Part shown: positions 7,056 to 15,516 of the stretch, piece by piece
Layout of the letters: every line of letters begins with the position of its first letter
Position numbering within the stretch: position 1 is the first letter of the stretch
DNA from: Erysipelotrichaceae bacterium
Lineage (GTDB): Bacteria; Bacillota_I; Bacilli_A; Erysipelotrichales; Erysipelotrichaceae
Assembly: GCA_017431225.1 (NCBI GenBank)
Contig: JAFRLM010000022.1
Coordinates: 1 to 64,000, forward strand
Length of the DNA stretch: 64,000 nucleotides
Direction: 5' to 3'
The notes under the pieces: model-generated
What the model saw: only the letters and a program-made list of their open reading frames with translations
Database searches by the model: none
What the model was told of the DNA's origin: nothing
Position numbers and translations under genes: made by a program

Positions 7056-8060
7056 ATGTCGAAGATCCTTATCATTCATACGGGCGGCACGATCGGTATG
7101 ACCAGAACTCCGGACGGCTATAAACCGGATGGAGAATACTTCCGAAACGCGATCTATCATTTGGATTCCCTGAAGGCGGAATCGATGCCGGAATGGGATT
7201 TCGTAGAGATGGATCCTTTACTGGATTCCTCCCGGATGACTGTCAGGGAATGGAACAACATCGGCAAAGTCATCGCTGACAACAGTGATAATTATGACGG
7301 TTTCGTGATCCTGCACGGAACCGATACGATGGCATATACTGCCTCTGCTTTATCCTTCATGCTGAAGGGTTTGAAAAAGCCAGTCATCCTGACCGGTTCA
7401 CAGATCCCTTTGTGCGAGATCCGCAGCGATGGCAGAGATAATCTCATCACTTCGATGCTGATCGCCGGTGAAGCCAGGGTAAAAGAGGTCTGTATCTATT
7501 TCGGCGGACAGCTGCTCAGAGGAAACCGTTCGAAAAAGTATTCGGCAATGGGCATGCGGGCATTCAGAAGTCCCAACTATCCGACGCTGGCGTTTGCCAA
7601 TATTTCCATCGAGTATAACGAAGCGGCTTTTTTGAAAGAAGAGACCGAAGGATTCACATTCCGTCCGTTCAAGGAACTTCCGATCGGCGTGATCAAAGTC
7701 TATCCCGGTTTTCCGTTTGATCTCTTTGAATCGCTGCTGACGGAAAAGATGAAGGGCGTTGTCATTGAGACTTTCGGTTCCGGTAATATTCCGGATGATA
7801 ACGCGGCCTTATTCCCGATGCTTGAAAAAGCAAAGAAAAACAACGTGGTGTTCGTTGTCTGCTCACAGTGCCCGCAGGCGACTGTGGATATGGATACGTA
7901 TGAAGCCGGCAGTGCCCTGAAAAAAGCCGGAGCATTATCCGGAGGGGATATGACTCTGGAGGCTGCGGTCACCAAGCTCTATTACCTTTTCAGTATCTGC
8001 GATGATCTGCCGACAGTCAGAAAACTGATGGAGACAGATCTCTGCGGTGAGCTGAACTGA
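7056..8060 (+). CDS. ansA: Type I (cytosolic) L-asparaginase
   Basis: A 334-residue enzyme that hydrolyses L-asparagine to aspartate and ammonia. The first threonine motif HTGGTIGM is at residues 8-15 and the second catalytic motif, LHGTDTMAYTASAL, at about 87-100; LTGSQIPL and the GDMTLEAA segment near the end are also typical of the bacterial AnsA group. There is no signal peptide, as expected for the cytosolic type I enzyme. GAGGTG precedes the start, and TATGAT at 7022-7027 is a candidate -10 element. It is a single-gene unit, convergent with the LysR remnant 5 bases downstream. Aspartate made here could feed the PyrB reaction encoded further right, but no link in regulation is visible. 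Confidence 0.93.
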   Translation: MSKILIIHTGGTIGMTRTPDGYKPDGEYFRNAIYHLDSLKAESMPEWDFVEMDPLLDSSRMTVREWNNIGKVIADNSDNYDGFVILHGTDTMAYTASALSFMLKGLKKPVILTGSQIPLCEIRSDGRDNLITSMLIAGEARVKEVCIYFGGQLLRGNRSKKYSAMGMRAFRSPNYPTLAFANISIEYNEAAFLKEETEGFTFRPFKELPIGVIKVYPGFPFDLFESLLTEKMKGVVIETFGSGNIPDDNAALFPMLEKAKKNNVVFVVCSQCPQATVDMDTYEAGSALKKAGALSGGDMTLEAAVTKLYYLFSICDDLPTVRKLMETDLCGELN

Positions 8061-8064
8061 GAGC

Positions 8065-8463
8065 TCATGCAAACTGTTCTTTAAGGATATCTGCGAATTT
8101 CTGTATATAGGGGTTCGCGTTTTCTTTTGACCAGAAGGCACAGTAGTTTCTTAAAAAGGGTTCTCCTCTTTTGTAGAGAGGGATACGGCGTATGGAAGAA
8201 TCGTAATAGACATCGTTCCGGATCCCCTCGACCGGCAGAAAGCCTTTTCCCGAAACGACCAGGATACGGGCATCGGGCAGAGTGTCGGCGTAGATGTGAT
8301 CGGATGTGAAGCCGACGATGTTCCGGTAATACTCAGATTCTGTTTGTCTCTGCTCGTAGCCTGTGACGAGGATACAGGTCGTGTTCTTCAGGTCGGCAAC
8401 TTCGATTGAAGATAGTTTCGCAAAAGGATGACTCGCGGCGATCTCAATATAACAGTGGAACAC
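8065..8463 (-). pseudogene. LysR-type regulator fragment lacking its DNA-binding domain
   Basis: The 132 residues match the C-terminal substrate-binding half of a LysR regulator (HCYIEIAASHPFAKL, then LVTGYEQRQ, then GKGFLPVEGIR, then KENANPYIQKFADIL). A normal LysR protein is about 290-310 residues with an N-terminal helix-turn-helix; here the reading frame begins inside the effector domain and no upstream ribosome site is visible. At position 8463 the similarity stops abruptly and the plus strand continues as the tail of another gene. It is therefore best read as the surviving part of a regulator cut by a deletion. Confidence 0.8.
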
Positions 8464-8608
8464 CGGTTTCTATTACAACAGCGTTTTGACCGACAGCGAA
8501 CACGGCAAAGCCTCCGCCTGTATCAAATGCGGTATGTGTGAGCGGGTATGCCCGCAGCATCTGCCGATCCGGGAACTGCTGCAGAAAGTCGCGCAGACTT
8601 TTGAATAA
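8462..8608 (+). pseudogene. 3' remnant of a 4Fe-4S aldo/keto reductase gene
   Basis: An open frame without a start reads about 48 residues to TAA at 8606-8608. It contains HGKASACIKCGMCERVCPQHLPI, the Fe-S cluster tail (CxxCxxCxxxCP) of aldo/keto reductases such as the intact one at 62.3 kb. The upstream TIM-barrel part is missing and replaced by the minus-strand LysR fragment. A terminator follows immediately, as expected for the true 3' end of a gene. Confidence 0.75.
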
Positions 8609-8610
8609 GA

Positions 8611-8640
8611 AAGATTCTCTCCTTCCGGAGAGAATCTTTT
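8611..8640. terminator. Bidirectional terminator
   Basis: A perfect 12-bp stem (8611-8622 with 8627-8638), TTCC loop, A-rich on the left and T-rich on the right. It serves the aldo/keto reductase remnant and the minus-strand PfkB gene. Confidence 0.88.
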
Positions 8641-8642
8641 GT

Positions 8643-9584
8643 TCAGGAATGCTTTTCAAGAAAATCCAGGACCTGTTCCCTGTTTTTAAGAGCTGTTGAA
8701 GCGCCGGCGGCTGTCGTGCAGATCGCTCCGCAGGCATTCGCGAAACGCAGTGCTTCTTCGATGTCCCGCTGATCAGACAGTTCTGCCACCAGCCCGGCAA
8801 GGAAATTATCCCCGGCACCGGTCGCGTCGACCGCTTCGATCGGATAGGCATCAAGAAGGATGGTCTTTTCTTTGTTTTTGAAATAGCAGCCTTTTCCGCC
8901 GAGCTTGATGATGACATTTCTGACCCCGTAAGACAGGAAGACATCCGCCATTTCTTCCGGCGTATCTTTATGCGTATAATAGCGGGCTTCGTCTTCGTTT
9001 GGCGTGATGAAGTCGATCAGAGGCAGAGAGTCTTTGATATCTTCAAGAGTCAGCTTCCGGAAATTCGGAAGTTTCGTATCGGCAAAAACAGGAATGCTGT
9101 TTTCCTTTGCGTAACGCAGAACGCTCCGGATGATCTCCGGATCATCAAAAGGAGCGCGGAAGAGCGATCCCAGGATCATGGCTTTCGGTACGGAAAATCC
9201 GGAAAGATATTTCTCGGGATGAAAATTGTAAAAGTGGGCGCCATTGGTGATCGACTGTCTGCCGCCATCCTCTTTCACGAACATCGTCGTCACCGGTGTC
9301 GGGTGTTCGCTGCGGAGGATCAGTGAAGTATCCACACCTGCCCGCTCAAGTTCGGACACGACAAGATTTCCTGCCTGGTCGTTTCCCAGCGAGCAGAAGA
9401 TCGCGGTGTTCTTACCGAGTTTGGCAAGCGCCATCGATTCATTGACAGCTTCCCCGCCGACATGCAGAGAGCCGGAAGCGGCCCGGTAGCCGGAGGCGGA
9501 GACCGGTGTCGGATCAAAGCCTTTAATGATCGAATCGATCAGGGCGGTTCCGATGCATAAAACATCTGTTTTGTTTTTACTCAT
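8643..9584 (-). CDS. PfkB (ribokinase) family carbohydrate or nucleoside kinase
   Basis: A 313-residue cytosolic kinase of the PfkB/ribokinase superfamily. Near the N-terminus GGEAVNESMALAKLG is the substrate-binding glycine segment, and the C-terminal signature DATGAGDNFLAGL carries the catalytic Asp of the GAGD motif. The family phosphorylates sugars, nucleosides or related alcohols with ATP; the exact substrate cannot be told. The gene start overlaps the end of the MFS transporter gene by 8 bases, so the two are translated from one transcript and the transporter may import the kinase substrate. Confidence 0.88.
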   Translation of the reverse strand: MSKNKTDVLCIGTALIDSIIKGFDPTPVSASGYRAASGSLHVGGEAVNESMALAKLGKNTAIFCSLGNDQAGNLVVSELERAGVDTSLILRSEHPTPVTTMFVKEDGGRQSITNGAHFYNFHPEKYLSGFSVPKAMILGSLFRAPFDDPEIIRSVLRYAKENSIPVFADTKLPNFRKLTLEDIKDSLPLIDFITPNEDEARYYTHKDTPEEMADVFLSYGVRNVIIKLGGKGCYFKNKEKTILLDAYPIEAVDATGAGDNFLAGLVAELSDQRDIEEALRFANACGAICTTAAGASTALKNREQVLDFLEKHS

Positions 9585-10824
9585 TTGTTTTTCCTCCGTT
9601 GAGATAGAGCGCCGGGTATTCCTTTCTGTCTTTCCGGATCAGGACCGCCGTCAGGACAAAAGTGACGATAAACAATCCGAGAAGCATATACCAGGCGTAT
9701 TCCGGTCTTGTGTCATATAAAAATCCGCTTGAAAGCTGTGTGGCTGAAAAAAGCAGAGAACCGAGTATGTTGGCAAAAGAGGAGACTCTGCCCCGGTGAG
9801 AGGCTGGTATCCGGCTCGTCAGGTAGGGACCGTTGACGATCGTGCAGAGGATCTCGCCGAAAGTGAAAAGTACCATCGCCGGATAATAGAGGGGGATCCT
9901 GCCCAGAAACAGCAGGAAGGTCAGATAGCCGCCGGCCGTAAAGATCTCTCCGGCCAGATAGTTCTCCGGATGGCTTCTTCTGGCGGCAAGTTTTGTCAGT
10001 AAAGGGGTGAAAACGACAACGACGATACAATTGATCGAGGAGACAGTACCGTAGATCGCCGCGCCGTCCTCGCCGTGGACCCTGGCCATATCGAGCGGCA
10101 GCAGATAACTGTGCTGGGAATACAGCGCCCAGTAAAGCTGCGACATGACAAGAAAAAGACAGAGGGCCGGCGCCTTTCTGAGGATCTCCAGGGTGCTGAT
10201 CCTTTCGTTTGTCTGCTGATAGACACTGTCTTCTCCTTTTTCCTCGATTCTGGTGATGTCTTTGACAAAGAGAAAGATCAGAAGCGTCGAGAAACCGACG
10301 GATATTCCGCTGATCGCGAAAGCCAGGCGCAGATGATTCTTAAACAGCAGTCCGCTGATCACCGGGGAAAGGATCATGCCGAAATTACCTCCGAGATACA
10401 TCAGGGAGTACGCTCTTTCCCGGTCTCTGGTCAGACTGAGATCGGCGATCAGCGCATCATAGCTCGCGTTTTCAACAGTCTGGAACATGCCTGCCAGACC
10501 CAGAAGGATGACAGAAATGAAACTGATCGGCAGCGAAGCGGAGATCAGAAAACAAAGGACCGAAAGCAGATCGAAAACGATGATGATATTCCGCTTGTTG
10601 GCTGAATCGGCAAGCTTTCCGCCGATCCAGGTCATCGGCATCTGCAGGAAACCGAAAAGAAGGATCACGAATGAGATCGTGCTTGCGTTCCAGCCCATTT
10701 TCTGGTTCAGGATCAGGGTCAGCATCGGATAGACCATCGACCCCATCGAGGTGACGATCCTGCCGATAAAAAGGATATAAAGCTCTTTGCGCAAGCCGGT
10801 ATACTGTTTGATCAGGGAATGCAT
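9577..10824 (-). CDS. Major facilitator superfamily transporter
   Basis: A 415-residue protein with about twelve membrane helices. The loop between helices 2 and 3 has the MFS-type GGKLADSANKRNII signature (about 68-81), and a charged central loop (RIEEKGEDS) separates the two six-helix halves. It is first in a two-gene minus-strand operon with the PfkB kinase. Drug efflux and sugar or nucleoside uptake are both possible; the kinase partner favours uptake followed by phosphorylation. No regulator gene is adjacent. Confidence 0.85.
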   Translation of the reverse strand: MHSLIKQYTGLRKELYILFIGRIVTSMGSMVYPMLTLILNQKMGWNASTISFVILLFGFLQMPMTWIGGKLADSANKRNIIIVFDLLSVLCFLISASLPISFISVILLGLAGMFQTVENASYDALIADLSLTRDRERAYSLMYLGGNFGMILSPVISGLLFKNHLRLAFAISGISVGFSTLLIFLFVKDITRIEEKGEDSVYQQTNERISTLEILRKAPALCLFLVMSQLYWALYSQHSYLLPLDMARVHGEDGAAIYGTVSSINCIVVVVFTPLLTKLAARRSHPENYLAGEIFTAGGYLTFLLFLGRIPLYYPAMVLFTFGEILCTIVNGPYLTSRIPASHRGRVSSFANILGSLLFSATQLSSGFLYDTRPEYAWYMLLGLFIVTFVLTAVLIRKDRKEYPALYLNGGKTNE

Positions 10825-10935
10825 ATATACTTATTCTAACACTCCGTTAAAAGCATTATAATTGTCTTGGAAGAAGTTTCCCGAGCGCGTTTGCCGCGTT
10901 AAGGGAAGACGATCCTTCTTTTACGCCACCGATAT

Positions 10936-10964
10936 TTGACAGACAGTAGTTGGCATGTTAAATT
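10936..10964 (+). promoter_or_regulatory. Sigma-A type promoter of the pyr leader
   Basis: TTGACA (10936-10941), a 17-bp spacer and TAAATT (10959-10964). Transcription would start near 10971. Confidence 0.65.
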
Positions 10965-10991
10965 AGGTCAGGCAACAAATCTTTAAACGAT

Positions 10992-11012
10992 ACAGAGAGA
11001 TCGGCAAGAGTG
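10992..11012 (+). promoter_or_regulatory. Possible PyrR-binding RNA loop
   Basis: ACAGAGAGATCGGCAAGAG resembles the PyrR target (CCAGAGAGGxxxGCAAGAG) found in Bacillota pyr leaders. It lies between the promoter and the first terminator, the expected place. The match is partial and no pyrR gene is in the window. Confidence 0.5.
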
Positions 11013-11038
11013 TTGGAAGTTGAATAACGGAAAAACAG

Positions 11039-11064
11039 GTCTTGTCGAGTGGCAGGACTTTTTT
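11039..11064 (+). terminator. First pyr attenuator (terminator)
   Basis: An 8-bp stem (11039-11046 with 11051-11058, two G-T pairs), GAGT loop and six T. It lies about 70 bases after the predicted start of transcription. Confidence 0.6.
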
Positions 11065-11078
11065 ATCGGGAGGCGCAT

Positions 11079-11171
11079 ATGGATTCCAGAGGGACGAAGT
11101 TCAGAAATGATGATCACAGCGGTCATGGAAATGGCTTTGTCTTCTCTTTTTTCCGGTTGTTCAGGTCGTAG
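11079..11171 (+). CDS. Putative pyr leader peptide
   Basis: GGGAGG ends four bases before the ATG at 11079, which opens 30 codons ending in TAG at 11169-11171. The second half is Phe-rich (GFVFSFFRLFRS) because it reads a pyrimidine/U-rich stretch, and the stop codon lies in the loop of the second terminator. This is the layout of the enterobacterial pyrBI leader peptide (PyrL), where UTP shortage lets the ribosome keep up with RNA polymerase and block the hairpin. The peptide has no other recognisable function. It could also be a chance ORF; the ribosome site, U-tract and stop position argue against that. Confidence 0.5.
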   Translation: MDSRGTKFRNDDHSGHGNGFVFSFFRLFRS

Positions 11172-11191
11172 ACCTGGCAGCCGGTTTTTTT
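11153..11191 (+). terminator. Second pyr attenuator (terminator)
   Basis: Outer stem CCGGTTG (11153-11159) with CAGCCGG (11178-11184), inner stem CAGGTC (11162-11167) with GACCTG (11171-11176), loop GTA-side 3 bases, then seven T. It stands 51 bases before carB. Confidence 0.82.
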
Positions 11192-11241
11192 ATATCACGG
11201 TTGTCTAAAAAACTTTGAAAACATAGTTTCAGGAGGGAAAT

Positions 11242-14200
11242 ATGGCAAAAAGAACAGATATCAAGAAAGTACTGATCATCGGCTCCGGGCCGATCGTGAT
11301 CGGTCAGGCGGCAGAATTTGACTATGCCGGCACCCAGGCGATCCTGGCTCTCAAAGAGGAGGGCTATGAGGTCATTCTCTGCAACTGCAATCCGGCCACC
11401 ATCATGACCGATACCGCGCTGGCGGACAAGGTCTATATGGAACCCCTGACACTTGAATATGTCGCGAAGATCCTGCGTTACGAACGTCCGGACGCGATCA
11501 TCCCCGGTATCGGCGGACAGACCGGACTGAATCTGGCGATCCAGCTGGACAAGAAGGGCGTTCTGCAGGAGTGCGGTGTAAAGCTCATGGGCACCTCAAG
11601 AGAGAGTATCGAAAGAGCGGAAGACAGACAGCTGTTCAAGGAGATGTGCGAAACGATCGGCGAACCCACGATCCCTTCGGAGATCACCTACAGCATCGAA
11701 GAAGCTGTGGAAGCGGCGAAGCATATCGGTTATCCGGTCGTCCTGCGTCCGGCCTTCACCCTCGGCGGGACCGGCGGCGGTTTTGCCTACAGTGAGACCG
11801 AACTGAAGGAACTGGCGGTCAATGCTTTTGAGCTGTCCCCGGTCCATCAGGTCCTGATCGAGAAAAGTGTAAAAGGCTATAAAGAGATCGAATTCGAGGT
11901 CATGCGCGACGCGTCTGACCGCGCGATCACGATCTGCGGCATGGAGAATGTCGATCCGGTCGGCGTTCATACCGGCGACTCCGTGGTCGTCGCGCCGATC
12001 CTTTCTTTAAATGAGCACGATCTGAAGATGCTCAACGAGAGCGCGATCAAGATCATCCGCGAATTAAAGATCGAAGGCGGCTGCAATGTTCAGTTCGCTT
12101 TAAATCCCAACAGCAGCGAGTACTACCTGATCGAGGTCAATCCCCGTGTATCCCGTTCCAGTGCCCTGGCTTCCAAAGCCAGCGGTTATCCGATCGCCCG
12201 CGTCACCGCCAAGGTCGCTATGGGCATGACTTTGGATGAGATCGAGGTAGCCGGCGGGACCGCGGCGATCGAGCCCTCCCTCGACTACATCGTCGGCAAG
12301 TTCCCGCGTTTCCCGTTTGATAAATTCACAACGGTTCCGAACGTCTTAGGCACACAGATGAAAGCGACCGGTGAAGTCATGGGCATCGGTGCCAATCTTG
12401 AGGAATGCATGCTGAAGTCGGTCCGTTCGCTTGAGATCGGCTGCAATCATCTCCTGCTTCCCAAATTCAGCGCGATGAGCAGCGAAGAGATCTATGAATA
12501 CCTTAAGGAATTCAAATCCGATACGATCTTCGCGGTCACTGAACTGATCAGAAGGGGAGAGGATCTCGATAAGCTTCATGAAGTCACGATGATCACCGGA
12601 CTTTTCCTCGAAAGTCTTAAGAAGATCACCGACAAGGAAAAGGAACTTGCGGCGCATCCCTTTGATCTTGAAGTGCTGACTTCCGCCAAGAAGATGGGTT
12701 TCTCAGACCCTTTCATCGCATCTTTATGGAACTGCAAGGAAACTGAAGTCTTCGACTTCCGTGCGAAAAATGATCTCTTCCCGGTATACAAAATGGTCGA
12801 CACACTGCATACCGGCAAATATATCGCTTATCTCTACTCCTCCTATACCGGTGAGAACGAATCCCGGATCTCTGACAGAAAGAAGATCATCGTTCTCGGC
12901 GCCGGGCCGATCCGTATCGGCCAGGGCGTGGAATTCGACTATTCGACTGTCCATGCGGTCCAGACGATCCAGAAAGCCGGCTACGAGGCCATCATCATCA
13001 ACAATAACCCGGAGACTGTCTCCACAGACTACACCTGTTCCGATAAGCTCTATTTCGAGCCGCTGACACCGGAAGATATCCTTAACATCCAGCGGCTGGA
13101 GAATGCCGACGGCGTGATCGCCACCCTGGGCGGCCAGACCGCGATCAACCTCGCGGATGCGCTGGACAAAAGAGGTGTTAAGATCATCGGCACCGATGTC
13201 GAAGCGATCGACAGAGCCGAGAACCGCGACAGTTTTGAGAGAGTGCTGGAAGAGCTTGATATCCTGCATCCTCCGGGAAAAGCCGTCACGACGATCGAAG
13301 ACGGCATTGCCGCCGCCGAGGAAGTCGGTTATCCGGTACTTGTCCGTCCGAGCTTCGTCTTAGGCGGGAGAGCGATGCAGATCGTCAGCAACAACGAGCA
13401 GCTGCGCCAATACCTGCGGACAGCTGTTGAGATCGATGAGGACAAGCCGGTCCTCGTCGACAAATATATCGTAGGCAAGGAAGTTGAGATCGACGCGATC
13501 TGCGACGGCGTCGACGTCTTTGTCCCGGGCATCATGGAATTGGTCGAAAGAACAGGTATCCACTCCGGTGACTCGATCAGTGTCTATCCGACTTACTCGA
13601 TCTCCGATAAAGTCAAAGGTGTGATCCTGCAGTATGCGAAGAAGCTCGGTCTCGGGATCGGGATCATCGGCATCTTCAATATCCAGTTCATCGTCGATAA
13701 AGACGATAATGTCTATGTCATCGAAGTCAATCCGCGTTCCTCGAGAACGGTTCCTTTCCTCTCCAAAGCCACCGGTTATTCGCTGGCGGATATCGCTACC
13801 GAAGTCATCCTGGGCAAGAGCCTGAAAGAGCAGGGGATCTTCAGTATCTATCCGGAGGAAAAGAAACGCTATTACGTCAAAGTCCCGGTCTTCTCCTTCA
13901 ACAAGATCAAGGGCATCGACGCATACCTCTCTCCGGAAATGAAATCGACCGGCGAAGCGATCGGCTATGATGACCACCTCAACCGCGCGCTTTACAAGGC
14001 GCTGCAGGCTTCCGGCATGAAACTGAAGAATTACGGCACCGTCTTCGCGACGATCGCAAACGCGGATAAGGAAGAGGCACTTCCGCTGATCCGCCGTTTC
14101 TATGACCTCGGCTTCAACATCGAAGCTACCCCGGGAACCGCCAGATTCCTCAAGGAGCACGGTATCCGCACACACGTCCGTCAGAAGATCTCCAAGGATC

Positions 14201-14415
14201 CCGAAGACATCAAGACGGCGATCCGTCAGGGTCATATCGCTTATGTCATCAACACCAGAAATATGGGCTCGATGACGGCATTCAATGACGGCGCGGAGAT
14301 CCGCAAGTGCGCTACCGAGAACAACACGACGATCTTCACTTCGCTCGATACCGTAGCGGCGCTGCTGGATGTTCTTGAGGAGATCACCCTGCGCGTTTCC
14401 ACGATCGACGCCTGA
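11242..14415 (+). CDS. carB: Carbamoyl-phosphate synthase large subunit
   Basis: A 1057-residue protein with the usual length of CarB. It makes carbamoyl phosphate from bicarbonate, ammonia and two ATP. Two homologous ATP-grasp halves are visible: the first begins with IIGSGPIVIGQAAEFDYAG (residues about 13-31) and the second with VLGAGPIRIGQGVEFDYS near residue 551; the C-terminal allosteric domain includes ATPGTARFLKEHGI. GGAGGG precedes the ATG. It is the first gene after the pyr leader. The small glutaminase subunit gene carA is not adjacent or anywhere in the window, which is unusual because the two normally form one operon. A strong terminator follows. Confidence 0.97.
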   Translation: MAKRTDIKKVLIIGSGPIVIGQAAEFDYAGTQAILALKEEGYEVILCNCNPATIMTDTALADKVYMEPLTLEYVAKILRYERPDAIIPGIGGQTGLNLAIQLDKKGVLQECGVKLMGTSRESIERAEDRQLFKEMCETIGEPTIPSEITYSIEEAVEAAKHIGYPVVLRPAFTLGGTGGGFAYSETELKELAVNAFELSPVHQVLIEKSVKGYKEIEFEVMRDASDRAITICGMENVDPVGVHTGDSVVVAPILSLNEHDLKMLNESAIKIIRELKIEGGCNVQFALNPNSSEYYLIEVNPRVSRSSALASKASGYPIARVTAKVAMGMTLDEIEVAGGTAAIEPSLDYIVGKFPRFPFDKFTTVPNVLGTQMKATGEVMGIGANLEECMLKSVRSLEIGCNHLLLPKFSAMSSEEIYEYLKEFKSDTIFAVTELIRRGEDLDKLHEVTMITGLFLESLKKITDKEKELAAHPFDLEVLTSAKKMGFSDPFIASLWNCKETEVFDFRAKNDLFPVYKMVDTLHTGKYIAYLYSSYTGENESRISDRKKIIVLGAGPIRIGQGVEFDYSTVHAVQTIQKAGYEAIIINNNPETVSTDYTCSDKLYFEPLTPEDILNIQRLENADGVIATLGGQTAINLADALDKRGVKIIGTDVEAIDRAENRDSFERVLEELDILHPPGKAVTTIEDGIAAAEEVGYPVLVRPSFVLGGRAMQIVSNNEQLRQYLRTAVEIDEDKPVLVDKYIVGKEVEIDAICDGVDVFVPGIMELVERTGIHSGDSISVYPTYSISDKVKGVILQYAKKLGLGIGIIGIFNIQFIVDKDDNVYVIEVNPRSSRTVPFLSKATGYSLADIATEVILGKSLKEQGIFSIYPEEKKRYYVKVPVFSFNKIKGIDAYLSPEMKSTGEAIGYDDHLNRALYKALQASGMKLKNYGTVFATIANADKEEALPLIRRFYDLGFNIEATPGTARFLKEHGIRTHVRQKISKDPEDIKTAIRQGHIAYVINTRNMGSMTAFNDGAEIRKCATENNTTIFTSLDTVAALLDVLEEITLRVSTIDA

Positions 14416-14439
14416 TCAGAAGTTTTATCCTGAAACGAA

Positions 14440-14467
14440 CAGACCTTCACTGAAGGTCTGTTTTTTT
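14440..14467 (+). terminator. Rho-independent terminator after carB
   Basis: CAGACCTTC (14440-14448) pairs with GAAGGTCTG (14452-14460), followed by seven T. Confidence 0.9.
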
Positions 14468-14528
14468 GACCGGCATGCCGGGCACCGTCTGTGGCTGTAT
14501 CCCTTTGGATGTAGTAAAATGGTAAGGT

Positions 14529-15380
14529 ATGAAAAAGAAATGCGATCTCCACTGTCATTCCCTGTTTTCCGACGGGACACTGACGCCTGCCGAACTTGTG
14601 AAACTCGCCGAAGAGAAAGGGATCTCGGCGCTTGCGCTGACAGACCACAATACTTCCAGCGGCCTGAAGGATTTTATGGATGCCGGAAAGAACAGCAAGG
14701 TGATCACGGTGCCCGGCTGCGAGTTCACAACGGAATGGCACGGAAAGGAAGTTCATATCGTCGGTCTTTTCTTCCGTGAGGAATACTGGAACGAGATCGA
14801 GGACTTTATGGAACTGGCAAAGATCGCCAAGCTCAACAGCAACAACCGTCTGATCGAGAATCTGAACAAAGCTGGGTATGAGATCAGCGTTGAAGAAGTC
14901 GCCGCGCTGACGGACGGCAACTACAACCGCGCCCATGTCGCCCGGGTCCTGATGGTTAAGGGCTATGTGAAAAGCGTTTCCGAAGCCTTTGAGACTCTGC
15001 TCAAGGAAGGCAACGGTTTCTATTTCCCGGCCAAGCGTATCCAGTCGGCGATGGCGGTCCGTTTCATCAAGACCTATAAAGCCACCGCGATCGTGGCGCA
15101 TCCTCTGCTCAACCTGACGCCGGAGGAGCTTGAGGTCTTCCTGCCGGAGATGAAGGAAGCCGGTCTGGACGCGATGGAGACCCATTACACCGAATTCACC
15201 GAAGAGATGACCGGGATCGCTGTCAGTCTGGCGGAGAAGTTCGGGATCAAGCAGAGCGGTGGCTCGGACTATCACGGCAAGACCAAACCCTGGATCGAAC
15301 TGGGTGAGGGCAGGGGTGATCTTTTCGTTCCCTATTCCTTCTATGAAGACATGCTGGAGTGCTCCGATTATCCCCGTTAA
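14529..15380 (+). CDS. PHP-domain phosphatase (TrpH/YciV-like, nucleoside 3',5'-bisphosphate or RNA 5' exonuclease type)
   Basis: A 283-residue metal-dependent phosphoesterase of the PHP superfamily. The metal motifs are all there: HCHSLFSDG (residues about 6-14), ALTDHNT (36-42), GCEF plus HIVG (about 62-80), VAHPLL near residue 193 and SDYHG near 257. The E. coli relative YciV/RNase AM hydrolyses 3',5'-nucleoside bisphosphates and trims RNA 5' ends; the same is plausible here. It sits between carB and pyrB but has terminators or promoters on both sides, so it is probably its own unit. TAAAAT at 14515-14520 is only eight bases from the start codon, hinting at a leaderless or nearly leaderless message. 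Confidence 0.85.
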   Translation: MKKKCDLHCHSLFSDGTLTPAELVKLAEEKGISALALTDHNTSSGLKDFMDAGKNSKVITVPGCEFTTEWHGKEVHIVGLFFREEYWNEIEDFMELAKIAKLNSNNRLIENLNKAGYEISVEEVAALTDGNYNRAHVARVLMVKGYVKSVSEAFETLLKEGNGFYFPAKRIQSAMAVRFIKTYKATAIVAHPLLNLTPEELEVFLPEMKEAGLDAMETHYTEFTEEMTGIAVSLAEKFGIKQSGGSDYHGKTKPWIELGEGRGDLFVPYSFYEDMLECSDYPR

Positions 15381-15445
15381 ACAGTCATTTCCGATCGTCT
15401 TCCGACCACGGAAGAAAGAATTCTTCCTGTGTGAAAGAAAATCCA

Positions 15446-15474
15446 TTTTCAAGGCTATGGGTTTTCTGTATAAT
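15446..15474 (+). promoter_or_regulatory. Promoter of pyrB-pyrC
   Basis: TTTTCA (15446-15451), 17-bp spacer, consensus TATAAT (15469-15474). Transcription would start near 15481, giving a 36-base leader with GGAGGA before the pyrB ATG. Confidence 0.7.
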
Positions 15475-15516
15475 CTATTCAGATAAGAGCTGAGACCTTA
15501 TCTTGGAGGAGATTAT

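Larger units (their letters stand above)
10825..11241 (+). promoter_or_regulatory. Leader region of the pyrimidine genes
   Basis: The gap between the MFS gene and carB contains, in order, a promoter, a PyrR-site-like segment (about 10992-11012), a first terminator, a short ORF with its own Shine-Dalgarno site, a U-rich stretch and a second terminator; each is listed separately. The arrangement implies attenuation control of carB. Confidence 0.6.

Noticed and set aside
11083-11098. Second PyrR-binding loop (TTCCAGAGGGACGAAG)
   Set aside because: Only the CCAGAG part fits the PyrR target; the segment is better explained as the start of the leader ORF and the 5' arm of a pause-type hairpin with 11133-11145. 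Not excluded.
15411-15428. Hairpin GGAAGAA/TTCTTCC after the PHP gene as terminator
   Set aside because: Seven paired bases but no T tract follows, so it was not listed as a terminator.
14241-15452. 403-residue minus-strand ORF spanning the end of carB and the PHP gene
   Set aside because: Runs across a terminator and two well-supported genes; composition is that of a shadow frame.
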